This document shows positions 12,601-25,100 of a stretch of 64,000 nt of DNA, in pieces. Below the pieces are notes generated by a model. That model was not told where the DNA came from, searched no databases, and saw only the letters and a list, made by a program, of their open reading frames with translations. The position numbers and the translations under genes were made by a program. The DNA comes from Paragorgia papillata (taxonomy: Eukaryota; Cnidaria; Anthozoa; Scleralcyonacea; Coralliidae): assembly GCA_035771165.1 (NCBI GenBank), contig JAWNZC010000116.1, positions 516,001 through 580,000 of the forward strand. The letters are read 5' to 3'. Each line of letters starts with the position of its first letter. Positions within the stretch are counted from its first letter, which is position 1.

Positions 12601-15600
12601 GGACATGGACATTGACATCAACATGGACATGGACATTGACATCAACATGGACATCAACATGGACATCAACATGGACATCAACATGGACATGGACATTGAC
12701 ATCAACATGGACATCAACATGGACATCAACATGGACATGGACATGGACATGGACATTGACATCAACATGGACATGGACATTGACATCAACATGGACATCA
12801 ACATGGACATGGACATGGACATGGACATGGACATGGACATTGACATCAACATGGACATGGACATTGACATCAACATGGACATCAACATGGACATCAACAT
12901 GGACATCAACATGGACATCAACATGGACATCAACATGGACATCAACATGGACATCAACATGGACATCAACATGGACATCAACATGGACATCAACATGGAC
13001 ATGGACATCAACATGGACATGGACATTGACATCAACATGGACATCAACATGGACATCAACATGGACATCAACATGGACATCAACATGGACATCAACATGG
13101 ACATCAACATGGACATCAACATGGACATCAACATTGACATCAACATGGACATCAACATGGACATCAACATTGACATCAACATGGACATGGACATTGACAT
13201 CAACATGGACATCAACATGGACATCAACATGGACATCAACATGGACATCAACATGGACATCAACATGGACATCAACATGGACATGGACATCAACATGGAC
13301 ATGGACATTGACATCAACATGGACATCAACATGGACATCAACATGGACATCAACATGGACATCAACATGGACATCAACATGGACATGGACATTGACATCA
13401 ACATGGACATCAACATGGACATCAACATTGACATCAACATGGACATGGACATTGACATCAACATGGACATCAACATTGACATCAACATGGACATCAACAT
13501 GGACATGGACATGGACATCAACATGGACATCAACATGGACATCAACATGGACATCAACATGGACATCAACATGGACATCAACATGGACATGGACATCAAC
13601 ATGGACATGGACATTGACATCAACATGGACATCAACATGGACATCAACATGGACATCAACATGGACATCAACATGGACATCAACATGGACATGGACATTG
13701 ACATGGATGTTGACATAGGCGTCAACATTGACATGACATACACGGACACATATTTGGACGTAATCATTGATGTGGACATTGAAGTTAACATCAACATGGA
13801 CATGACATGGACATAGACATACACATATACATACCGTACGTTGCCATACCTATGGACGTTGATTTAGACATCGACATACAGTAGACATATGAGAGAAAAC
13901 TGAACAAGTTAAGAATTTGTATTTTTGTTCATTATAGATTATGGGTCTACCAGAATTCCCACCAGAGTTAGGGAGTGGAGATGTTCTATCCCATCTATGT
14001 AAGTACTTCATGTGATTTATTGTAAGAATCATGATAACACAATGATATTTCAAACCTTTAAAACATTTCTTTGTTTGTCTCTTTTAGCCAGCTCGTCAGA
14101 CTTGGATTATGGTGGTGCAAAACCACTACATGTCACCTTAATACCCAACCCCTCTCACCTGGAAGCCCAAGATCCTGTGGCGTGTGGGAAAACCCGCGCC
14201 AAGCAACTGAGGATGTGTGAGGGGCATTATAGTGATGACCCTCAAAATCTGAGTGGGGACAAGGTTAGCAAGGTCTTACAATATATAACACGTGGAGAAC
14301 AAGAAGACTTTAAAAGTGCCTATGTCATCCTCAGGGACTTTACATATTTATACTAATTGGAACATTCTGAGAAGATTTGTAATATATCTTCTCAGGCGAA
14401 AATTTCATCTTCATGGATTTTTTCCCCGTTAAAGTTGACGGAAGTGACGTAAAAAGAGGAATCTGTAAAGTGGTTTTCATATAGACAAATTCCTCTTTCG
14501 ACGTCACTTCCGTCAACTTTAACGGCAAAAAAATCCATGAAGATGAAATTTTCGCCTGAGAAGATATATTACAAATCTTCTCAGAATGTTCCAATTAGTA
14601 TAAATATGTAAAGTCCCTGAGGATGACATAGGCACTTTAAAGGGTATTGGCAGTAAAAATAAAGTTGTTTAATTTGAAAGAACTCGTGAAATTTTAATAG
14701 AAGATCTTTTACAACTTTTTCGTGTCTTTCTTCGTTTGCAAGATATTTCAATTTGTTTAATGTAACTGAGATGGCGTCAGGAGCAGGGTTGAAATGTTGA
14801 GTGTCACAAGGCGTTTTCATGTGCACAGTCTCAAGTGATTTCGTTGAACAAACTCAGAGATATAACTGATTTTGCTACGTGTGAAAATACTGTACCCTGC
14901 TCCTGACATCAGAGACCATCTCATTTACATATTAAACAAATTGAAATATCCTGAAAACGAAGAAACATACGAAAAAATTGTAAAAGATCTTCTATCACAA
15001 TTTTACGAGTTCTTTCAAATTAGAGAAACTTAATTTTTGTTGCCAATGTCCTTTAAAGTGTCTATGGTGGCGTTCAGACTGAGTGCCCGTGCCCAATGCC
15101 CTGGCACTAGTCTGAACACCATACCAAAGTGAAAAATCGGGCACGGTGCTCAAGCACGGGCAATATGCTGGGCACGAGCACCAAGTGGAGACACATCGCC
15201 AGTGCATTTATTTGGTGCTCAGCACTGGCACTCGACACCGTCTTTGAAGTGAAAAAGTCGTGTTTTCACGAACAGAGGAGCAAGGTAGGAGCACTCACTG
15301 AAAATTTCAAGAGGATCTGGTGTATAGTCTTCGCGCTATTAACTATCAAAGTTTGCAGGTACTAGTTCGTTTTTGGAAACATTTCGGCTTTCCGTAACAA
15401 TGCCTTATGACGTACGCAAATGGACATTGATTCTAAAATCCATTGTTCTTATGTCCAGTCTATTCTGACATTAAGTCAGACAGTGAGTAAGCCGCAATCT
15501 TGAACAACGTTAAGTTTTGTCACAGTAGCTTGTGCGTATCAAACTTTCATTAGTTTCTTCTCTGTGGTTTTTCTTGCTAGACGATGTGTTTACAGATTCA

Positions 15601-17473
15601 TGGAGATGCAGCCTTTGCAGCTCAGGTATATTTTGGACTTTGTCAGTTGCAGAGGATTGACTGGGTAACTGTGCCCATGGATTCTATGAGAGGGGGGGGG
15701 GGAGAGTTTCTGACGGAACAAATAGGTACGCAATGCGTACGTTTTGTTTGCTGACGTGAACGCGGATTGGGAAACAAGAAGTGTGAGTGAGCTTACTTGA
15801 AAGCGCAAGATAAAATATGAAACACCAAAACAGTATTTAGGGTATATATGCAGGATTTTGTTAAGCAAACAGCCGGCCAGCTAGAGGACACAGCATCCTT
15901 AATCCTCCGTCGGATTTAGTGCATGCAACTGTAATGGAAGCAGTAGATTGACTTGAAACCTTCAACTGCAATACTGAACTGATGTTCGAATTGCTTTTTT
16001 CGTATTTCTTTTAGGGAATTGTAGCAGAGACGCTTTGTTTGGCTAATTTACCTCACTTCAGCATCGGAGGTTCTGTTCATTTAATTGTAAATAATCAACT
16101 TGGTTTCACAACGCCTCCTGACCAAGGAAGGTAAGCATCTTAACATTTATCAGGCTTAAATACTAAGAAAATGTTTGAGCTGCAAACAGCGAACAACTCT
16201 CCAATTTCTGATGACCGGTTAGACCTTTTTGCCATTGATATAAAAGCGGTAGCGTTTGCCTATGAGATGCAGTTGAGGTGATATATGCCGATATGGTATG
16301 ATATGGTATATGATATGGTATGATATGGTATGATATGGTATGGTATATGATATGGTATGATATGATATGGTATACGATATGGTATGGTATGGTATATGAT
16401 ATGGTATATGATATGGGATATGATATGGGATATGGTATGGTATATGGTATGGTATGATATGGTATGCTATATGATATGGTATGTATATGATATGGTATGA
16501 TATGGTATATGATATTGTATATGATATGGTATGGTATATATGGTATATGATATGGTATATGATATGGTTTATGATATGGTATGATATGGTATGATATGGT
16601 TTATGATATGGTATGATACGGTATATGGTATGATACGGTACGGTATGGTATAGTGTGGTATGGTATGGTATGGTATGGTATGGTATGACATGGCATATGA
16701 TGATATATGATTTGTACGTATACATGTGGTGCATGTGGTACGTTTGCGAACTTTGTGAAATGCAACAGACGTTTAATTTGATTAACGTTTATCAAGCTTA
16801 AATACTCAATGTCAGAAAAGATGCAATTTTTTTATCAGTTTAACTTTTTTTTTCAGGTCCTCTCGTTATTCAAGTGATGTTGGTAAAATGATCGAATGTC
16901 CAGTGTTCCATGTGAATGGGGATTACCCAGAGGTTAAATTCTTTATCAAGCAATCATTGATTAATTAATTATTCTTACAACTTACAACAACGTAACCTTG
17001 ATCAGTTATCGTTATTTTCCTAGGAGGTAATACGGGCTTGTCGTTTGGCTATGGAATATCGGATGAAATACAGAAAGGATGTCATTGTCGACATGCTGTG
17101 TTATAGAAGATGGTAATATGTCATATTGTGTCATGTCATGTGTTGTAGTGTATTGTGTCGTGGTATGTGTGTTGTGTCATGTTGTGTATTGTTGTGTGTT
17201 GTGTTGTGGTGTGGTGTGGTGGTGTGGTGTGGTGTGGCGTGGCGTGGTGTGGTGTGGTGTTGTGTTGTGTTGTGTTGTGTTGTGTTGTGTTGTGTTGTGT
17301 TGTGTTGTGTTGTGGTGGTGTTGCGGCGGTGTTGGGTTGTGTTGTGTTGTGTTGGGTTGGGTTGAGTTGGGTTGTGGTGGTGTTGCGGCGGTGTTGTGTT
17401 GTGTTGTGTTGTGCTGTGTTGGGTTGGGTTGTGTTGGGTTGGGTTGGGTTGTGTTGTTGTTGTGTTGTCGTTG

Positions 17474-17509
<36 letters not shown>

Positions 17510-18675
17510 GTTGTTGTTGTTGTTGTTGTTGTTGTGGTGGTGGTGGTGTGGTGTGATGTGGTGTTGTTGTGTTGTGTTGTTGTGTTGTGTTGTGTTGTGT
17601 TGTGTTGTGTTGTGTTGTGTTGTGTTGTGGTGGGTTGGGTTGGGTTGGGTTGGGGTGTGGTGTTGGGTTGGGTTGGGTTGGGTTGTTGTGGTGTGGTGTG
17701 GGGTTGGGTTGGGTTGTTGTGGTGTTGTGTTGTGTTGTGTTGTGTTGTGGTGTTGTGTTATGTGAAATGATAGTGTCGTGTTGTTTTGCGTTACACTGTG
17801 TGTGATGTGTCGTGTTGCAAACATGGCACTTAACAGTTTGTATAAACTATTTTTCTGTAGGGGGCATAATGAAATGGACGAACCTTCTTTTACGCAGCCA
17901 ACTATGTACAGTAACATTGTATCACGAGATCGAGTGCCTGACTTATACATGAAACAAGTAGCTCATCAGGGGATAGATGTCGAAGACGTGGCCAAAGAAC
18001 TTGAAGAATACAAAAACTTTTTGTCAAATGAAAGCAAAAGAGCAGCGACATTTGAATCAATTGCGACGCACCTCTCCAAGCAGTGGAGCGGCATAGTGCC
18101 TGCCCAAAAGGGTGTAATTAGTCATTACGATACAGGTGGGCTTATGAATGGAGAAAATCTGTATCCTTCTGCATGACTGTACAGCATTTGGATCTTCTCT
18201 GAGCTTGGAATCAAAGCCAATCACTATTACTATCACTATCACCATTGTCATCATCATTAATATCATCATCCTTATCATCATCATCATCATTAATATCATT
18301 AATATCATCATTAATATCATCATTAATGTCATCAGTAATATCATCAGTAATATCATCAGTAATATCATCATCCTTATCATCATCATCATCATCATTAATA
18401 TCATTAATATCATCATTAATATCATCAGTAATATCATCATTAATATCATCATTAATATCATCATCAGTAATATCATCATCATTAATATCATTACCATCAT
18501 TGTCATCATCATCATCATTATCATCATCATCATCTTTCATCATCATCATCATTAATATTAATATCATTATCATCATCGTTATCATCATCATCTTTCTCAT
18601 CATCATCATTAATATCATCATCATCATCATTAATATCATTATCATCTTTCTCATCATCATCATCAATAATATTAT

Positions 18676-18711
<36 letters not shown>

Positions 18712-21700
18712 TTTCTCATCATCATTATTCTCATTATAATTATCATCATCAGTGAAATGATTATTATCATCGTCTTTCTCATCATCATTAATATCATCAT
18801 CATCATCATCAACAACAACATCACCATCACCATCATCCCCACTCCCACCACCACCATCATCATCATCACTATCATTATCGGCATTACAGTATCATTATCA
18901 TCATCGTCATCTTTCTCATCATCATCATCATCAACAACATCATCATCAACAACATCGCCATCATCGCCACTCTCACTACCATCACCATAACAGAGCAGCT
19001 AGGCAGGCAGTCAGTCACATTCAGACATATAATATATAGGCACGATGGGCTATTACAGATTTTGCGATTGCGTTTTACATTTACGAGGTTGTGACTTGGA
19101 TACGCTACTTTTCGTTGGTGGAAAATCTTGCGAAATTCCGAGTGATGTTACTATTCATCCACACTTACGAAAGACACATTGTGATTCAAGAATGACGAAG
19201 CTTCGACAAGATACCAGCATTGACTGGGCCAGTGCTGAAGCTCTGGCGTTTGGTTCGTTGCTTTATCAAGGCAAGTTGAATATTTTTTAATGGAGAATAT
19301 TCTCTTTTTGACATTAAGCGATAATTTGTGGAAACACCAATAAATAATCTTTGTTATATGGCTCTGTCACGTCAGCAGTTTTAACGCAATTTTCTTGCAA
19401 TCTGATTGGTTCCTGAGTGGTCTTTACAAACTGGTAAAGACCGATCATAGCAGAAATTGGAAAACAAAATCGGAAAAAATTAAGGAAATCATGCCAAAAT
19501 GGTATTCTGATATTTGTGAAAATGAATTTACCGCGATGAACATTGAAAGTGTTTTCGTTGAAAATCGGTTCTTCGGTCTTTGCTGTCTATACTGTCAACA
19601 TTCAAATAAAACGAAAAAACTTGGGTCATATAATAGAAACATTAACTTCGCTTGGTCGGTCTTACGGCCAAATTATCCTGCCCTTGGTCTTTTTGCACAA
19701 ATTGTTGCTATACAAATTATTCCCGCAAATTATTGATACAATATGTCACCATCCAGACATTCAAAGAATTATTAATATTCGTTTTTATTGTTTTCATGTG
19801 TGTAGGTCACAATGTTCGTATCAGTGGTCAAGATGTCGGACGAGGTACATTCAGTCAACGACATGTAATGGTTGTTGATCAGGAAACAGATAAGATGTAT
19901 ATTCCGTTTAACCATATGATTCCTGACCAACAATCATTTCTTGAAGTAAGTTCAAAGTTAAGTTGACTTTACACAGTTCGAATTCTCGTTGGAAAACTTC
20001 TTTTTTGACGTGTTACTCCAAGTGACGAACCATATTATACCGAACAAGTAGTGAAAACTCTACTTTATCCCAGCCGGGCCAAATAGAGTTTTTTCTACTT
20101 GTTCGGTATGGTTCGTCACTCGGAGTAACGCCTTAATATTATTCTCTACCCGAGTTCACTGTCCCACAATGATCATTCGAAATTCTTTTTTGACATATTT
20201 AATTTTTTCAGTTTTTGAATCAGGTTAGCGTATATAAGCCGCTAGGTGGTAAACACGCTAGTGGATCAGGTTAGCGTGTAAGTTACGTAGCAAATATGCT
20301 AGTGGGTCAGGTTAGCTTATGTGCTAGGCGGTAGACATGCTAGTGGGTCAGGTTAGCTTATGTGCTAGGCGGTAGACATGCTAGTTGGTCAGACTAGCGT
20401 GTAAGCTAGGCGGTAGACATGCTAGTTGGTCAGACTAGCGTGTAAGCTAGGCGGTAGACATGCTAGTTGGTCAGACTAGCGTGTAAGCTAGGCGGTAGAC
20501 ATGCTTTAGTTGGTCAGGCTAGCGTGTAAGCTAGGCGGTAGACACGCTAGTTGGTCAGACTAGCGTGTAAGCTAGGCGGTAGACATGCTAGTTGGTCAGA
20601 CTAGCGTGTAAGCAAGGCGGTAGACATGCTAGTTGGTCAGACTAGCGTGTAAGCTAGGCGGTAGACATGCTAGTTGGTCAGACTAGCGTGTAAGCTAGGC
20701 GGTAGTCATGCTAGTTGGTCAGACTAGCGTGTAAGCTAGGCGGTAGACATGCTAGTTGGTCAGACTAGCGTGTAAGCTAGGCGGTAGACATGCTATATAG
20801 TTGGTCAGACTAGCGTGTAAGCTAGGCGATAAACACGCTAGTTGGTCGGTTAGTGTAATAACCTATGTAGTTAATCCGGTATTGACTTGGGTTTGGGTCA
20901 TAATCAAGCAATCCTATTTTTCATTATTAGGTTTGCAACAGTCCTTTATCAGAAGAAGCCGTGTTGGGTTTTGAATATGGAATGAGTATTGAAGATCCGA
21001 GTAACTTGATAATTTGGGAAGCTCAGTTTGGGGATTTCTATAATGGAGCACAAATAATCGTAGATCAATTTATAGTGTCCGGAGAAAGTGAGTATTTCAT
21101 GATGGAATAATAAGTATTTGAGGTAGTGTTTTTAGACGTTCTTAATAAAATCCTATGCGCTGTTATATGTCTTAAATTGTATTGCAGGTAAATGGCTTCT
21201 ACAGAGTGGGTTGGTGATGTTACTGCCTCACGGTATGGATGGAATGGGACCAGAACACTCCTCCTGTCGCATTGAACGTTTCCTTCAAGTGAGTGTATAT
21301 ATGTAAAGGCAAATGCAAATGTGTGTATATGTGTCTATTTTTATGTGTATATGTATATACATGTAATTGATCGCGCCGAAAAAGATGGCGACTTGTACTT
21401 TTAACCACAATCCTTTGAGTGCAGTAAATATTGTTTCTTGCAGAATTATTGGAAGATATGGTTTAAAACAATCAATTTTGGTAGGAATGAAGTTCTTGCT
21501 TACTTAATCCATCTTAGCATGATAACCAATGTTTAGTTGTTATTTGAGCTGATTTAAGGTCGCAAAGCATTGTGGTTAAATGTACCACCGCCATCTTTTT
21601 TGGTGCCGTCAATTCAACAAGGGGCGCGTATTAACTGTTTCTGGTGATTTTCTGATTTTAGTTGAGTGACAGTGGAGAGGACGTTGTTGATGGTGATAGT

Positions 21701-22073
21701 GTGAACATTCATATTGTTAATCCTACCACACCAGCGCAATATTTTCACTTATTACGGCGGCAGGTTAGTGTTATGCATGGTTGGTTGTTTGTTCAGTCGA
21801 TCATTCAGTCTGTGGGTGGATGGGTTGGTCCTAACTCTAAACAGAGAGACAAAGACAAACAGACAGACAGACAGACGGACGGACGTATGGACGGACGGAC
21901 GGACGCATGAACGGACGGACACATGGACGGACACATGGACGGACGGACACATGGACGGACGGACACATGGACGGACACATGGACGGACGGACACATGGAC
22001 GGACACATGGACGGACGCATGAACGGACGGACACATGGACGGACACATGGACGGACACATGGGCGGACACATG

Positions 22074-22108
<35 letters not shown>

Positions 22109-25100
22109 GGACGGACGGACGGACGGACGGAGGCTAAAAAGCGTAAGATGTTTGTTTTTCTTATATATTCAATATAATCCTTAATCTTAAAGAAATACCA
22201 AATGGTTTTCCGTGTTTGGATACTCTGATCCAAACACGCGGGAAATTGCGAGACTGGGGAAAAGCGTAACAAAACACGAGCCGTAGGCGAGTGTTTTTAG
22301 CTTTTCGAAAGTCGAGCAATTTCCCAAGTGTTTGGATAAGAGTCTCCAAACACGGAAAAAACCCATTTGGTATTTCTTTTATAAAATAATCACAAGTGAA
22401 TATGATATACTGTCCGACATTTTCAAAAAATCGTTTTGGCGGGAATTTTCCGTGTTTGGATACTCTGATCCAAACACGGCAATTGACCAATCCGGGCTCG
22501 CGTAGTATACATGTTATTTTATAAAGAATAATACTAAACATTCTGAATGTTAGACATTCTGATTTATTTTCTTAGATTCTACGTAACTTTCGAAAGCCAT
22601 TAATAGTTGCTTCACCTAAACAACTTCTTAGATCACCGGTAAGTAAGCCTTTGTAGTATACATAGAAATTTGCTACATGTGTTGTTTCACGTGAGAGTCA
22701 GCACTGTCGAGGCAGAGATCTACAATCCTGGACAAAAGTCCTTGGGACACCAAGTGAAAATCGTCAATAACGGCAAAGTGTCCCAACAATTTTGTCCAGG
22801 ATTGTCTGAAAATGACGAATAAAATACAGCTTTTTAGCTTTGTAACATTGCAAAAGATGTACAGTTCAATAAAAGAGCCCCCCTCAATGGGGAAGGGTTC
22901 ACTGGAGCAGAATCTCTGCAGAGTTCCCACCCGCACCGGTACCACCCGCACGAGAGCTCTTATTTAATTTGCATATTCACAAACCCTTCTATACCCTACA
23001 AACAATCTGTTGCTCATGCATGTGGGAGCATATTTATCATTTTCAAACAAACTGCGCAGAATCGCCGCGTCCAAATCGTTTTTTTGTTCGCTTTTGTTTA
23101 ATTCGCCATTTTCAGACAATCCTGGACAAAAGTCCTTGGGACACCAAGTGAAAATAGTCAATAACGGTCCCAACAATTTTGTCCCAACAATTTTGTCCAG
23201 GATTGTAGACTTATCAAGACTTGTATTTGTTTTAGATTTATTTTGCTTTAGCTTTATTGTGTCTAGAATTCGGCTATTTTGAATTTGAATTTAGATTTGG
23301 ATTTCAAATTGAACTTTGAACTTGCACTTTGAACATTGAACTTGAACTTTGAAATTAAACTTTGAACTTTGAACATTGAACATTGAAGTTAAACTTTGAA
23401 CTTGAACATTGAACTTGAACATTGAACTTGAACATTGAAATTAAACTTGAACTCTGAACTTTGAACTTGAACATTGAACTTGAACATTGAAATTAAACTT
23501 GAACTCTGAACTTTGAACTTGAACTTTGAACTTGAACTTTGAACTTGAACATGTCCTTGAACTTTGGACCTTGAACTTTGAACTTTGGAACTTGAACTTT
23601 GAACTTTGAACTTGAACTTTGAACTTTGAACTTGAACTTGAACATGTTCTTGAACTTTGAACTTGCACTTTGAACTTGCCCCTTGAACTTGAACTTTGGA
23701 CTTAAACTTTGAACTTGAACGTAAACGTGAACTTGCACATGAACTCGAACATTGAATTTTGAATTTCAAGTTTTGAAAGGGACCGGTCATGTGGTTTTCT
23801 ATTTAAACTCATCACTATGTATCTTACGTCTCTTTCTTCAGGTTGCTGTTTCTACGTTAGATGAAATGAGTCCCGGAACTCACTTCCGCTCGGTCTTGGG
23901 AGATACTGGAGTCGACCCAAATAACGTGAAACGAGTTATGTTTTGCTCAGGAAAATATTATTATTCTTTAGCCAAAGAACTCGAAAGGAAAAATATTACA
24001 GATACAGCTCTGGTTCGCCTTGAGGTATTTTAAGAACTCCCTCTTTTCTCGGTTATTACCGACTCCTATCCCTTCTTCAGTTTCGAAATGTTAATGGCTG
24101 TACCATAGATTTGTTTGTTTTATTATTTTAGGCATTAACACCATTTCCAGTAGACGAGATAAAGACAGAAATTCAAAGATATTCAAACGCCAATGGTAAG
24201 TACACTAAAAATCAACTAGGCGCTTAATTATAGGATAGATACAATCCTGGTCAAAATTTGTGGGACATTAAGTGCAAAACGTCAAGAACAGCAAGGTGTC
24301 CCAACTTTGTACTCGGGAATATTTGTCAGGGGTTGGGTCTTATAAATATATATATATATATATATAAATATTCAAACATATAGGTACAACCAATCCATCA
24401 ATCAGTCAGTCAATCAATCAATCTATCATGCAATCAATTAACTAATTATTCAGTTAATTATGCAATCAATGGATCAATAAATTAATCATGTAATCATTCA
24501 TTTAACCACGTAATCAATCAATCAATCAATTAATCATGCAATCAATTAGTCATGTAATCAATCAATCAATTTATCAATCTATCAATTCACCAATCAATTT
24601 AATCATGCAATCAATCAATTAGTCATGTAATCAATCAATTAGTCATGTAATCAATCCATCAATCAATCAATTCATCAATCCACCAATCAATCAGTCATGC
24701 AATCAGTTAACTAATTAATCAATTACACAATCAATGGATCAATCAATTAATAATTTAATCACGGATCAATGAATCATGCAATCAATTAATTAAGCATGTA
24801 ATCAATTAATCAATCAATTTATTTATTAACCAATCAATTAATTATGCAATTAATCAATTGTTGCAGCATTCTTTTGGTGTCAAGAAGAACATAGAAATAT
24901 GGGAGCCTGGACGTTTGTAATGCCTCGCTTTGAAAATCTGATTGGTGTCAAGGTGGGTTTTTTTAGTGCATGGTTAGTTTCTTGCCAGATTTTCCCAAAC
25001 TTTTTCTCGTGTTAGGCCAGGATGTATAAACACAGTCAGCCATTTTCTATTTTAAATATGTATTTCCGCTTCTTAGTTGCAGTATATTGGACGGCAAACC

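Noticed and set aside
12317..13824. Open frames of 499 (plus) and 489 (minus) residues
   Set aside because: Both are translations of the 12-bp array in DHTKD1 intron 7. Composition is purely periodic and flanking exons splice over it.
17079..17950. Cys/Val-rich plus-strand frames and an Asn/Thr/His-rich minus frame
   Set aside because: Products of the G/T-rich repeat of DHTKD1 intron 13; no splice sites or conserved residues.
18057..18884. Ile-, Ser- and Met/Asp-rich frames on both strands
   Set aside because: Translations of the (ATC)n array in DHTKD1 intron 14.
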